From: JAHBVH01 sp034437715 | GTDB lineage: Bacteria > Chloroflexota > Anaerolineae > Caldilineales > Caldilineaceae | Reading direction: 5' to 3' | Length of the DNA stretch: 64,000 nucleotides | Assembly (NCBI GenBank): GCA_034437715.1 | Contig: DAOTTR010000161.1 | Location: 1-64,000 of the forward strand | In this document: piece after piece, positions 46,203-54,492 of the stretch | Layout of the letters: each line of letters opens with the position of its first letter | Numbering within the stretch: the stretch's first letter is position 1 | Notes under the pieces: model-generated | The model's database searches: none | Seen by the model: the letters and a program-made list of their open reading frames with translations, nothing else | Told to the model about the DNA's origin: nothing | Made by a program: the position numbers and the translations under genes

Positions 46203-46437
46203 ACTAGTAACTCATGTTACGCAAGGTAGGGACATGAGGGGGGTGGCGGATAAAACTTACGTTTTTCCCGTAATTTTCTTCGCCACCCCCGCGTGCCCGT
46301 CTTGATCTAGATCAGTGGGTAAGGACGGGCACGCGGTCGGCAGCGAATCAAGTCACGGGTCTTTACCAAAGGTTGAGCCGCCGCCCACCTCATGCCCCTA
46401 CGCAGCTTGTCATTACTCCTGCGTAACATGAGCTAGT
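46203..46437. repeat. Inverted-repeat element with nested stems
   Basis: The ends ACTAGTAACTCATGTTACGCA (46203-46223) and TGCGTAACATGAGCTAGT (46420-46437) are reverse complements except for a 3-base gap. Inside are a GACATGAGGGGGGTGGCGG / CCGCCCACCTCATGCCCC pair and a CGCGTGCCCGTC / GACGGGCACGCG stem. No coding frame. It resembles a non-autonomous element; the GGGCATGAGGTGGGCGG arm recurs at 55743-55809. Confidence 0.7.
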
Positions 46438-46449
46438 AATTATCGTTGC

Positions 46450-46602
46450 TATAAGGCGCTTGCAAAGAAATAAGGATCCAGCGCTTGCCAAACAAAATCA
46501 TGCGTAGGGGCGGCCGCGCAGCCGCCCCACGTTTGGCTCGCTGCGAACGGGCGGCTGCAAGCCGCCCCTACTGGATACTTATTTCTTTCTACTGTCCTAA
46601 GT
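46450..46602. repeat. ~160-bp AAAGACT-type repeat, copy 2
   Basis: Same GC-rich core and subterminal arms as 21882-22044 and 59459-59619, but the terminal AAAGACT sequences are degraded on both sides. Together with the element before it, it fills most of the 608-bp interval 46091-46698. Confidence 0.8.
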
Positions 46603-46698
46603 AAGTGTCAAAGCAGTTTATCTTAACATAAGAATGGCTTACAGTGATATGACAATTTGCCAGCAATTTGCAGGACTTTTGTCTTGTGGGCAAACCAT

Positions 46699-47478
46699 TT
46701 ATGTGCGCAAGGTTTCCGTATGGCCGTCAATGCTCAGGGCTTGCCCAGAAATTTTATGGCCGGCGGGTGAGGCGAGGAAGAGTACCATGTTGGCAATATC
46801 TTGCGCCTGGACAAAGGTACGCATTGAGTTTTGGCGGGTGATCTGTTCGCGGACGGCTTGGACGGTGCGCCCTTCGGCTTGGGCCTTGGCGGCAATCACA
46901 CGATCCTGGCGTTCGCCCTCGACGATGCCGGGGCAAATCGCGTTTACGCGAATATTGGCGGCCCCCAACTCCATAGCGAGCGACTTGGTGAAGCCAATCA
47001 CCGCCCACTTGGAAGCGGCGTAGGGGGTGCGATTGGGAAAGCCAAAGAGCCCTGCCGCCGAGGAGAGATTCACAATCAAGCCGCCGCCTGCGGCTTTGAG
47101 ATGGGGCGTCGCACGTCGGGTGCAGAGAAATTGTCCCGTAATATTGACAGCCAAGGTCTGATTCCACGCTTCCAGCGTCACATCTTCTACCGAGGCTGTT
47201 GGCCCGGCAATGCCCGCGTTGTTGACAAGGATATCGATGCCGCCCAAGTGGGCAAGCGCTTCTGCAAACAACCGATCCACTTGTGCTTCGTCGGCCACAT
47301 TGGCGTTGGAGACGCCAAAGGCCGGCAACTCGGCGCGGCAAGTGGCCAAGGCGCTTTCATTGACATCACAAATATGCACACGCGCGCCGTTGGCGGCCAA
47401 GGTTTCCGCAATGACGCGCCCGATTCCGTTGGCCGCGGCGGTTACCAACACGCGCTGACCTTGGCAAAGAAGTTCCAT
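46699..47478 (-). CDS. Short-chain dehydrogenase/reductase (SDR)
   Basis: A 259-residue classical SDR. TAAANGIG (13-20) binds the cofactor, NNAG follows at 86-89, the active-site Ser is in NLSSAAG and the catalytic pair is Tyr153/Lys157 in YAASK. FLASPAGHKISGQALSIDGH is the usual C-terminal signature. Substrate unknown. The start MELLCQGQRVL is preferred over an upstream ATG that would add 20 hydrophobic residues from the AT-rich spacer. Confidence 0.87.
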   Translation of the reverse strand: MELLCQGQRVLVTAAANGIGRVIAETLAANGARVHICDVNESALATCRAELPAFGVSNANVADEAQVDRLFAEALAHLGGIDILVNNAGIAGPTASVEDVTLEAWNQTLAVNITGQFLCTRRATPHLKAAGGGLIVNLSSAAGLFGFPNRTPYAASKWAVIGFTKSLAMELGAANIRVNAICPGIVEGERQDRVIAAKAQAEGRTVQAVREQITRQNSMRTFVQAQDIANMVLFLASPAGHKISGQALSIDGHTETLRT

Positions 47479-47528
47479 GATGATTGATTCTTTCTGTGAC
47501 AAAGGACGAACGATAAAGAGCCAATAAT

Positions 47529-47633
47529 GAATAATCAATGCTCAATGACTAATCGCTAAGGAAAGGGCTAACTTCCGGATCCAGTGTGACCAGCATCGAC
47601 CATTGAAAATTAGCCATTGATGATTGATTATTC
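47529..47633. repeat. A/T-rich inverted repeat
   Basis: 25-base arms at 47529-47553 and 47609-47633 (GAATAATCAATG...GACTAAT against its complement, four differences) stand in the 336-bp divergent interval 47479-47814. The rest of that interval shows only the candidate ctpA promoter. Confidence 0.6.
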
Positions 47634-47764
47634 GTAAGGACAAAGGCTACGCTGTGAAATTGCAAGTTCTCTGTGATACAATACGTAGAATTGTGCTGGT
47701 TGTCAAACTCAATCATCTCCCTAAACGAACACTTACGATACTACTGTGGGCAATCTTTGCCTTG

Positions 47765-47773
47765 TGGTACAAT
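47765..47773 (+). promoter_or_regulatory. Candidate extended -10 promoter of the S41 protease operon
   Basis: TGGTACAAT (TG-n-TACAAT) lies 41 bases before the start at 47815. The -35 region is poor, as expected for extended -10 promoters. Confidence 0.4.
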
Positions 47774-47814
47774 GACAAAAGTTTTGGGATCTTTCTGGGC
47801 GTGGTCGGATCTCT

Positions 47815-49050
47815 ATGACGTTGCGAACTTTCATTCTCTATATCTCGTTGGTCGTTTGTATTGGCTTGGCCTTTGTCGCCGGTTTTTTGAGCTATCCGTC
47901 CCTGCATCCGCTGTTGACCAGTGCGCTAGGCGCGTCGGAGCATCAGCCGATTGTGGATGTACCCATTATCCCCGTGGCGGATCCGGTGGATATGACGGTT
48001 TTCTGGCAGGTAAACCAGATTCTGGAACGTGATTTCTATGGCGTCAAGCCGGACTTGGAAACGCGCCGCTATGGCGCAATTCATGGCCTGGTTGACACCT
48101 TCGATGATCTCTATACGCGCTATGAGCCACCGCCCCAGAGTGCAGATTCGGGCGCGGCCCTCTGTGGTTGCGCGGGTGTAATTGGCGTCGAATTGGATAA
48201 GACGGATCGTGGCTTTGTGCTGCATCCCCAGCCCGATCTACCGGCGCAACAAGCTGGCATCCTCGATGGCGATCTGTTGATTCAGGTCAATGACAGGGTG
48301 ATCACGACCACGATGACCCTTGATGAAATTTTCCAGCAGATCAATGGTAAACCGCAAAGCGCTGTCATTATTGTGGTGCAGCGATCATCGGCGGATCAGA
48401 CCATGGTTGAAACGTTAAATTTTCAAATGACGCGTGTCGAAATCGTTACGCCCAGCATGGAATGGCGCATGTTGGCCGAAAATGATACGGGCAATATTGG
48501 CTATATTCGACACATGCAATTCACGGATCATAGCGCAGAAGAGATGCAACAAGCCCTGACTGAACTGTTGGCGCAAGCGGCTGATCGCTTTATCCTCGAC
48601 CTGCGCAACAACCCCGGTGGCCCGGTAGATGCGGCGCTTGCGATTACCGATATGTGGCTGGATGAAGGGGTGATGTTGATCGAAGAGGATGCCAATGGTG
48701 AGGAGAAACGGTTTGACGCCACCGCCGGTCAAGTGGCGGATGGCGCGCCGTTGGTGATCATCGTCGATCATGGTACAGCTAGCGCCAGCGAGATCGTGGC
48801 TGGTGCGCTGCGCGACCACAACCGCGCCACCTTGATTGGCGCGCAAACCTATGGCAAAGGCAGTGTGCAACTGCGTCATCCCCTAGCGGATCAGAGCAGC
48901 CTCTATGTGACCAATGCCATGTGGTTTACGCCGCAGCACTATCAGATCACCGGTGTAGGCCTCTTGCCTGATCTGCTGGTCGAGGGCGACGGGGATGCCC
49001 TGCCATTGGCGATTTCCTCTGTGCAGCAACTCACCGTTGCGCAGCGCTAG
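47815..49050 (+). CDS. S41 family carboxyl-terminal protease, first copy
   Basis: A 411-residue CtpA-like protease. It has an N-terminal membrane anchor (FILYISLVVCIGLAFVAGFL), an N-terminal helical domain (FWQVNQILERDFYG), a PDZ domain (about 105-205) and the S41 domain. The catalytic Ser323 is in GTASASE and Lys348 in YGKGSVQ, the correct 25-residue spacing. It cleaves C-termini of envelope proteins. A Cys-x-Cys pair in GAALCGCAGVIGVEL at the start of the PDZ domain is unusual. It is first of three plus-strand genes with a second S41 protease and smpB. Confidence 0.9.
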   Translation: MTLRTFILYISLVVCIGLAFVAGFLSYPSLHPLLTSALGASEHQPIVDVPIIPVADPVDMTVFWQVNQILERDFYGVKPDLETRRYGAIHGLVDTFDDLYTRYEPPPQSADSGAALCGCAGVIGVELDKTDRGFVLHPQPDLPAQQAGILDGDLLIQVNDRVITTTMTLDEIFQQINGKPQSAVIIVVQRSSADQTMVETLNFQMTRVEIVTPSMEWRMLAENDTGNIGYIRHMQFTDHSAEEMQQALTELLAQAADRFILDLRNNPGGPVDAALAITDMWLDEGVMLIEEDANGEEKRFDATAGQVADGAPLVIIVDHGTASASEIVAGALRDHNRATLIGAQTYGKGSVQLRHPLADQSSLYVTNAMWFTPQHYQITGVGLLPDLLVEGDGDALPLAISSVQQLTVAQR

Positions 49051-49144
49051 GGAGCGCCAAACGTATTATTCATTGATGTCCAAGCGGATCGACAGCCAGA
49101 CAATCAGCCCGGTTGTGATCTGCTTTCTTCCGATAGAGAACGAT

Positions 49145-50449
49145 ATGCAGCCCGAACACGAATTTGAGCCTATTTCCACAACGCCTTTTGTCTTTCGCCC
49201 GCTGATTCTGGCGGGTGTGCTTGCGCTGGCGTTGACCTTTTCTGTTGGGGTCGGTGTTGGCTATGCATTGGCTACGCCGCCAGACGATGCTGTCTCCGCC
49301 AATAGCGGCTGGTGGCGTGCGATTACCGGCCAGACTGCGGCCGCGGGTCAATGTTCTGCCACACAAGAAGTGCTCTATCCCGAATTTGCGACATTTTGGG
49401 AAGCGCTGCATCTGCTCTATCAAGATTTTTATGGTACACTGCCAGATCCAGAAACGGCGACCTATAACGCGCTGCGCGGTATTGTCAATCAACTGGGCGA
49501 TCCCAATACATCATTCTTGACGCCCGCCGAAGCAGACTTTTTCCGCACCTCGATCCAAGGCTCGTTTGAAGGCATTGGGGCGCGCGTCGAGTGGGACGAA
49601 ACTGTCGAGACCTTGCGCATCAGTGAACCCTTCGAGAATCAACCGGCATGGCAAGCGGGCTTGCGCCGTGGCGATCTGGTATTGGCTGTCGATGGTGAAA
49701 GCCTGCAAGGCACCAGCTTAAACGAAGCCGTCGCCAAGATTCGCGGGCCAAAGGGTACAACCATCGTATTGTCGGTTTTGTCCGAGGGCAGCGCCGATCC
49801 GCGCGATGTGCCCGTCACACGCGATCTGATCGAAACGCCGACGATTGCCACCGATAGCTTGGGGCAGGATCAGCAAATTGCCTATGTAAAGCTCACCACC
49901 TTTAACCAGAATGCCGGTCAGCTTGTGCGGCAGGCGGTGGAAGAAGCGATGAAACATGAACCGACGGCGCTGATCTTGGATTTACGCGGCAATACCGGCG
50001 GCTTGCTGCGCGAGGCGATCAAGGTGGCCAATGTTTTTGTAGAAGAGAGCACGATCTTGCTCGAACGGTTTAATGATGGCCGCGTTGAGCGCTACGCGAC
50101 AACGACCCAGGCTGTGGCAAAAAATATCCCAATGATCGTGCTGGTCAATGAAGGCAGCGCCAGCGCCAGCGAAATTGTGGCTGGCGCGCTTCAGGATACC
50201 GGACGCGCCCAATTGTTAGGTGTGACAACCTTTGGCAAAGGCAGTGTGCAGTTGCCGCATACCCTGAGCAACGGCGCGATTATGCGGGTGACGGTTGCGC
50301 GCTGGTTCACCCCCAATGACCGCACGATTGAAGGCACGGGGCTAGCCCCCGATATTGTGATTGAATTAACCGATGAAGACCGCGAGCACGGCGCTGATCC
50401 GCAACTGACGGCTGCCGTTGACTTGCTCGAGCAACAGATAGGCCAATAA
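49145..50449 (+). CDS. S41 family carboxyl-terminal protease, second copy
   Basis: A 434-residue CtpA-like protease. It has a signal anchor (LILAGVLALALTFSVGVGVG), the helical domain (FWEALHLLYQDFYGTLPDPE), a PDZ domain with FEGIGARVEWDE, and the catalytic Ser340 (GSASASE) and Lys365 (FGKGSVQ). It is a tandem paralogue of the gene 94 bp upstream. ATG 49145 is preferred, since an earlier in-frame ATG overlaps the first protease gene and adds an unlikely 50-residue leader. The smpB start follows 8 bp after its stop. Confidence 0.9.
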   Translation: MQPEHEFEPISTTPFVFRPLILAGVLALALTFSVGVGVGYALATPPDDAVSANSGWWRAITGQTAAAGQCSATQEVLYPEFATFWEALHLLYQDFYGTLPDPETATYNALRGIVNQLGDPNTSFLTPAEADFFRTSIQGSFEGIGARVEWDETVETLRISEPFENQPAWQAGLRRGDLVLAVDGESLQGTSLNEAVAKIRGPKGTTIVLSVLSEGSADPRDVPVTRDLIETPTIATDSLGQDQQIAYVKLTTFNQNAGQLVRQAVEEAMKHEPTALILDLRGNTGGLLREAIKVANVFVEESTILLERFNDGRVERYATTTQAVAKNIPMIVLVNEGSASASEIVAGALQDTGRAQLLGVTTFGKGSVQLPHTLSNGAIMRVTVARWFTPNDRTIEGTGLAPDIVIELTDEDREHGADPQLTAAVDLLEQQIGQ

Positions 50450-50457
50450 GCGAGATT

Positions 50458-50946
50458 ATGGCGAAAAAGGCAGGCAAGGAAACCCAAAAGCATGGGCCGC
50501 GCACGGTTGCTACCAACCGCAAAGCCCATTATGAATACTATATTGAAGAAACACACGAAGCCGGGGTTGTCCTGACCGGCACCGAGATCAAGTCGGTGCG
50601 CAATGCGCGCGTCAACTTGCAAGATGGCTTTGTGTTGATTCGCAATGGCGAGGCATGGTTGCTCAATGTGCATATTGCCCATTTTGAGCATGGCAATCGC
50701 AATAACCATGAAGAGACGCGCCAGCGCAAGCTCTTGCTGCATAGGGCACAAATTGACAAACTGCACAGCCAGGCAACGCTGCGCAACTGGACGATTGTGC
50801 CGCTGCGTATGTATATCAACGACCAGGGGCGCGCCAAGGTCGAGATCGGGCTGGCGCAAGGCAAGCAAGGCCATGACAAGCGCCAGACGATTGCCAAACG
50901 CGAGAATGATCGCGAATTGCGACGGGTGCTGAAGGAACGGTATTGA
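50458..50946 (+). CDS. smpB: SsrA-binding protein
   Basis: A 162-residue SmpB, the tmRNA partner that rescues stalled ribosomes. Family marks are NRKAHYEYYIEETHEAGVVL, TGTEIKSVRNARVNLQDGF, and the C-terminal KVEIGLAQGKQGHDKRQTIA with a basic tail. Length is normal. It is likely co-transcribed with the two S41 proteases. The tmRNA gene itself was looked for in the following 480 bp and not found. Confidence 0.96.
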   Translation: MAKKAGKETQKHGPRTVATNRKAHYEYYIEETHEAGVVLTGTEIKSVRNARVNLQDGFVLIRNGEAWLLNVHIAHFEHGNRNNHEETRQRKLLLHRAQIDKLHSQATLRNWTIVPLRMYINDQGRAKVEIGLAQGKQGHDKRQTIAKRENDRELRRVLKERY

Positions 50947-51175
50947 GACAGGAGACAGGAGACAAGGAGACACGAGATTCGCCTTTGCTCGCTCTTTTCT
51001 TTTTCGAGCGGTTGAATCCGTTGTTCAATTCGTCGCCCAAACTTATGATACCGGCGTGAAACTTACACAAAGGCAGATGCAATTACTTGAGCTACGTTTC
51101 AGCGACTTGACAGGCTTGAAAAATGGTTTGTTCTTATCTCCCCTTTATTCCATGCTCTATCTGTATAATTAGGTT

Positions 51176-51387
51176 CGCCAGGAATTCAGGGGGGTGCCAT
51201 CGCCAGACACCGCGCCTAAAAGGCAACCGAGCCGGTTTTGGATACCAGGCGTCGGTTTTAACCGATGCTTTGTTTAAAGATAAAGCCCGTAAGTCCCACA
51301 TCTTTCAAGGGTGGGATATAAGGGCTTCACGCGTAGCGCCCAAACGGGCGTGTGCTTTAGCACGATTCCAAACTTCACTTAAGTGAA
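51176..51387 (+). other. Highly structured non-coding flank upstream of tnpB
   Basis: The stretch contains several stems in series: CGGTTTTAACCG, AAGCCC...GGGCTT enclosing GTCCCAC...GTGGGAT, CGCCC/GGGCG, GTGCTTTAGCAC and the perfect palindrome TTCACTTAAGTGAA (51374-51387). A TATAAT (51164-51169) stands just before it. It may be the left end of the TnpB element or a separate small RNA. With the featureless 50947-51160 it makes up the 485-bp gap after smpB. Confidence 0.45.
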
Positions 51388-51431
51388 AATTTGGATTTTC
51401 GTATTTCTGTTAAGTGTGATATACTGCATGT

Positions 51432-52622
51432 ATGAAGAGCTACAAGTATCGTATCTACCCAAGCAAAGCACAGGAAACGCTCCTCTGTCGGCAGATCGAA
51501 GAGTGTCGCTGGCTGTACAACAAGCTCCTTGAGGTGCGCAAGACCACATACGAGCAGGATGGTCACACGTTTGGGTTGTACGATACACAGAACATGATTC
51601 CGTTCATAAAGGTTGAACGACCGGCACTTAAACTTGCGCACTCGATGGTCTTGCAGAACGTCAACGTCCGCGTTGACTTGGCATTTCAAGCTTTCTTCAG
51701 GCGTGTCAAAGCTGGCGACGAAGAAGTGGGCTATCCACACTTTAAGGGCTATGATCGCTACGATAGCCTGACCTATCCGCAGTATGGCAACGGCGCACGA
51801 CTGGATGGCAATATGCTCATCTTGTCCAAGGTTGGCAGCGTTAAGGTCAAGCTCCATCGTGAGCTTTGCGGCGGGGGCCCTCTGGGCGCCAAGACCGTTT
51901 GTGTTCGTCGCTCTACCGGTAATAAGTGGTACGCCACGATCAATTGTGCGCCCAGTGGGCACCCTCTGGCTAACCCTTTGCCCGCCAATCCAAAGGCGGT
52001 TGGCATTGATGTCGGTACGTCGCACTTTGGCACGCTCTCCGATAGTAGCAAGATTGCTAACCCACGGTTTTTCAAGCGTGAGCAAAGGGTCTTGGCGACG
52101 GCACAACGCCAGTTGGAGAAGGTTGCCAAGGGTACACCTGAGCGTGAAAAGCGCAAGACCATCATCCGCTGGATTCATGGGCGGATTGCCAACAAACGGT
52201 CTGACTTTGTGCATAAACTTTCGCGTAAGCTCGTCAATACCTACGGGCTTATCGCCCTGGAAGATTTGAATATCGTCGGCATGATGGCCGAACATAAAGT
52301 GATCTTTGGCAACAAACTCAATAAGAGTCACCCAGAGGGTACCCGCGATGTTGCATGGCACCAATTTGCACAGTTCGTTGTCTACAAAGCGGCAGATGCT
52401 GGTAGACAATGCGTGCAGGTTGACCCACGTAACACCAGCAAGATGTGCTCGCGTTGTCGTGTGTTGGTTCCCAAAGAATTGTCCGACCGTAAACATGATT
52501 GTCCGCATTGTGGTCTTATCCTCGACCGTGATTATAATGCCGCTATCAACATTCTCGCCTTGGGATTACAAGGCGTCAACGCCAGTTTTCTGGATGAAGT
52601 TGTAGAAGCCCAAGCGCTTTAA
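51432..52622 (+). CDS. tnpB: TnpB RNA-guided nuclease (IS200/IS605, IS1341-like)
   Basis: A 396-residue TnpB, ancestor-type relative of Cas12. It has an N-terminal helix-turn-helix/OrfB_IS605 start (YKYRIYPSKAQETLLCRQIE) and the RuvC residues Asp193 (VGIDVGTSHFG), Glu277 (IALEDLNIVGM) and Asp365/Asp367 (LDRDYNAAINIL). A zinc ribbon is formed by Cys339, Cys342, Cys357 and Cys360. All catalytic residues are intact. No TnpA transposase lies nearby, so the element would need one in trans. Its right end abuts queA, whose start lies 28 bp after the tnpB stop. Confidence 0.93.
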   Translation: MKSYKYRIYPSKAQETLLCRQIEECRWLYNKLLEVRKTTYEQDGHTFGLYDTQNMIPFIKVERPALKLAHSMVLQNVNVRVDLAFQAFFRRVKAGDEEVGYPHFKGYDRYDSLTYPQYGNGARLDGNMLILSKVGSVKVKLHRELCGGGPLGAKTVCVRRSTGNKWYATINCAPSGHPLANPLPANPKAVGIDVGTSHFGTLSDSSKIANPRFFKREQRVLATAQRQLEKVAKGTPEREKRKTIIRWIHGRIANKRSDFVHKLSRKLVNTYGLIALEDLNIVGMMAEHKVIFGNKLNKSHPEGTRDVAWHQFAQFVVYKAADAGRQCVQVDPRNTSKMCSRCRVLVPKELSDRKHDCPHCGLILDRDYNAAINILALGLQGVNASFLDEVVEAQAL

Positions 52623-52640
52623 CCTTGGGAGTAGTCACAG
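52500..52640 (+). ncRNA. Candidate reRNA (omega RNA) at the tnpB 3' end
   Basis: TnpB guide RNAs derive from the 3' part of the gene and the element's right end. Here CCCAAG (52609-52614) and CTTGGG (52624-52629) form a stem across the stop codon, followed by AGTAGTCACAG, a plausible right terminus near 52640. The guide would then start at about 52641 and consist of the queA leader and first codons. Boundaries are inferred, not demonstrated. Confidence 0.35.
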
Positions 52641-52650
52641 CGTACTAATA

Positions 52651-53775
52651 ATGAAAACTGATCTCTTCGATTATGATCTGCCGGCGACCTTCATCGCGCA
52701 ACAACCAGCCGAACCGCGCGACAGCAGTCGGTTGCTCGTCCTCCACCGCGCCACGGGCCAACTGGAACATCGCACCTTTCGCGAGATCGGCGCGTATTTC
52801 CACGCGGGCGATCTGCTGGTGGCTAACAATAGCCGCGTGATTCCGGCGCGATTGCATGGGCATAAACAGGGGCCCTCTGGGCGTGGCGGCGCGGTGGAGG
52901 TTTTCCTGCTGCGCCAACTAGATGTATTGGGGCAAGCGTGGGAATGTCTGGTGCGTGGTCGCAAATTGGTGGCCGGCGTTGAAATTGTACTGGAAAAAGT
53001 AGACAGTGATCAGACTGCTACACATACCATCACGGCAACGATTCAAGCAGTTCACGCTACTGGTTCACGCACGGTCCATTTCTCGGCCCCGCTGCGTCCC
53101 TACCTGGATGAATTGGGCGAACTGCCCTTACCGCCGTATATCACCGGCTATGTCGGCGATCGCGAGCGCTATCAGACGGTCTACAGCCAACCGGAGGGCA
53201 GTGTCGCTGCCCCCACTGCGGGTCTGCATTTTACGCCCGATTTGTTGGTGGCGCTGCGCCAGCAAGGGGTGCTCTTTGATACCGTCACGCTGCATGTGGG
53301 ATTGGACACCTTCAAACCAGTGGCGAGCGAGGAGATTGAGGGGCATATCATTCATAGCGAGTGGGCAGAAACCAGCAGCGCCACCGCCAAACGGATCAAC
53401 GAGACAACCCTGGCCGGTGGCAAAGTCTTCGCCGTCGGCACCACCAGCGCACGCACGCTGGAATGGGCGGCGACGGGCGCGCAGCATCTCGATCCCTACG
53501 CCACAGATGCTTGCCCCTGGCAACGCGTCGCTGCCTTCAATGGCAATGTCAATCTGTTTATCCGCCCTGGCTATCGCTTCCGCGCTATCGATGGCTTGCT
53601 GACCAACTTTCACCTGCCGCGTTCCAGCCTGCTCATGTTGGTGAGCGCGTTTATTAGCCAGGCGCACCCAGATGATCCTGACGCGGGGCGGCGCATCTTA
53701 TTGGAAACCTACGCAATTGCCAAGCACCAAGGCTATCGCTTCTTTAGCTTTGGCGACGCCATGTTAATTCTTTGA
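52651..53775 (+). CDS. queA: tRNA preQ1(34) S-adenosylmethionine ribosyltransferase-isomerase
   Basis: A 374-residue QueA, which transfers the ribosyl part of SAM to preQ1 in tRNA to form epoxyqueuosine. Conserved segments: FDYDLPATFIAQQPAEPRDS, LVANNSRVIPARLHG, LPPYI, SVAAPTAGLHFT, VTLHVGLDTFKPV, GTTSARTLEWAA and TNFHLPRSSLLMLVSAF. No ribosome site stands close to the ATG; the nearest G-rich run (GGGAG) is 20 bases upstream in the TnpB element end, so the insertion probably replaced the native leader. Confidence 0.96.
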   Translation: MKTDLFDYDLPATFIAQQPAEPRDSSRLLVLHRATGQLEHRTFREIGAYFHAGDLLVANNSRVIPARLHGHKQGPSGRGGAVEVFLLRQLDVLGQAWECLVRGRKLVAGVEIVLEKVDSDQTATHTITATIQAVHATGSRTVHFSAPLRPYLDELGELPLPPYITGYVGDRERYQTVYSQPEGSVAAPTAGLHFTPDLLVALRQQGVLFDTVTLHVGLDTFKPVASEEIEGHIIHSEWAETSSATAKRINETTLAGGKVFAVGTTSARTLEWAATGAQHLDPYATDACPWQRVAAFNGNVNLFIRPGYRFRAIDGLLTNFHLPRSSLLMLVSAFISQAHPDDPDAGRRILLETYAIAKHQGYRFFSFGDAMLIL

Positions 53776-53779
53776 GGGA

Positions 53780-53950
53780 TTACGGGAAAGCGTTGCGGAT
53801 GATCCCATATAATTCGCCTACACGATCCCCAAAAAGCATAACAGCGGTGACAGTCGGCAGCGCGATTAACAAGATAAGCAGCGCATACTCGACTAGCCCC
53901 TGTCCCTTTTCCTCCAAACGAACAGTTCTCCATCGTAACAGTATACTCAT
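53780..53950 (-). CDS. Flp/Fap-type IVb pilin
   Basis: A 56-residue protein, easily missed for its size. The basic leader MSILLRWRTVRLEEKG is followed by the Flp prepilin junction: cleavage after Gly would leave QGLVEYALLI, with Glu at +5 and Tyr at +6, then a single hydrophobic helix (LLIALPTVTAVMLFGDRVGE). Flp pilins are built by Tad-type secretion systems; no tad genes are in this window, so it is an orphan here. It is convergent with queA, 5 bp between stops. Confidence 0.8.
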   Translation of the reverse strand: MSILLRWRTVRLEEKGQGLVEYALLILLIALPTVTAVMLFGDRVGELYGIIRNAFP

Positions 53951-54204
53951 ATTTTCCCTACCTGTGGCATGTGATGACTACTTCCCTGGAAATAGCTGAG
54001 TTTACCATACAATTGCTTTCTTTTTACTTACACAAAAGTGACAGATTTCGTAATGAAATTGGCGATTTACCCTACGTTGGTGGGAAACGCGTTTCGCGTA
54101 TCCCTGGGCGCGATCTTGTTTACCCAACCAATTCACCCATAGATATAACAGTTCCTCCCAAACTGCTAACCTTTATCCACATCTTTGGGTACCAGAGCGG
54201 GCGA

Positions 54205-54270
54205 GCGTGCCGGGGACGGCCCAAAAACATAGCGTAGTGCCGTCATGTCGCTGGGCCGTCTCCGGCACGC
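54205..54270. repeat. GC-rich hairpin
   Basis: 19-base arms (54205-54223 and 54252-54270; GCGTGCCGGGGACGGCCCA with one mismatch to its partner) around a 28-base loop, in the 542-bp interval 53951-54492. Nothing else is visible there; a 66-codon minus-strand frame at 54293-54493 has no supporting features. Confidence 0.75.
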
Positions 54271-54492
54271 CTTCCCTACTGCCACCAGCTATTCATCTGA
54301 TTATCGAAGTTGATGCTGTTGTGTTGCGTCGTCTTGCCTCAGCCTGATTTTCACTGTACTCTGCCCCACTCTTCATTGTCCAATAATCCCCATTTTGTAG
54401 TGTGTGCATAAACGTCATTTGTCTCTCTGGCCGCTCGGTGGCAAAATAGGCATGTTTGTCTTTTTCGCGCACAACACAGAAAGCTTGAATCA

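Noticed and set aside
50947..51431. tmRNA (ssrA) gene next to smpB
   Set aside because: No conserved tmRNA ends, no tag reading frame ending in Ala-Ala and no tRNA-like acceptor were found; the stems present do not fit the tmRNA order.
53733..53933. 66-codon Cys-rich frame over the Flp pilin gene
   Set aside because: It is the wrong frame of the pilin gene; the 56-codon frame gives a textbook Flp prepilin.
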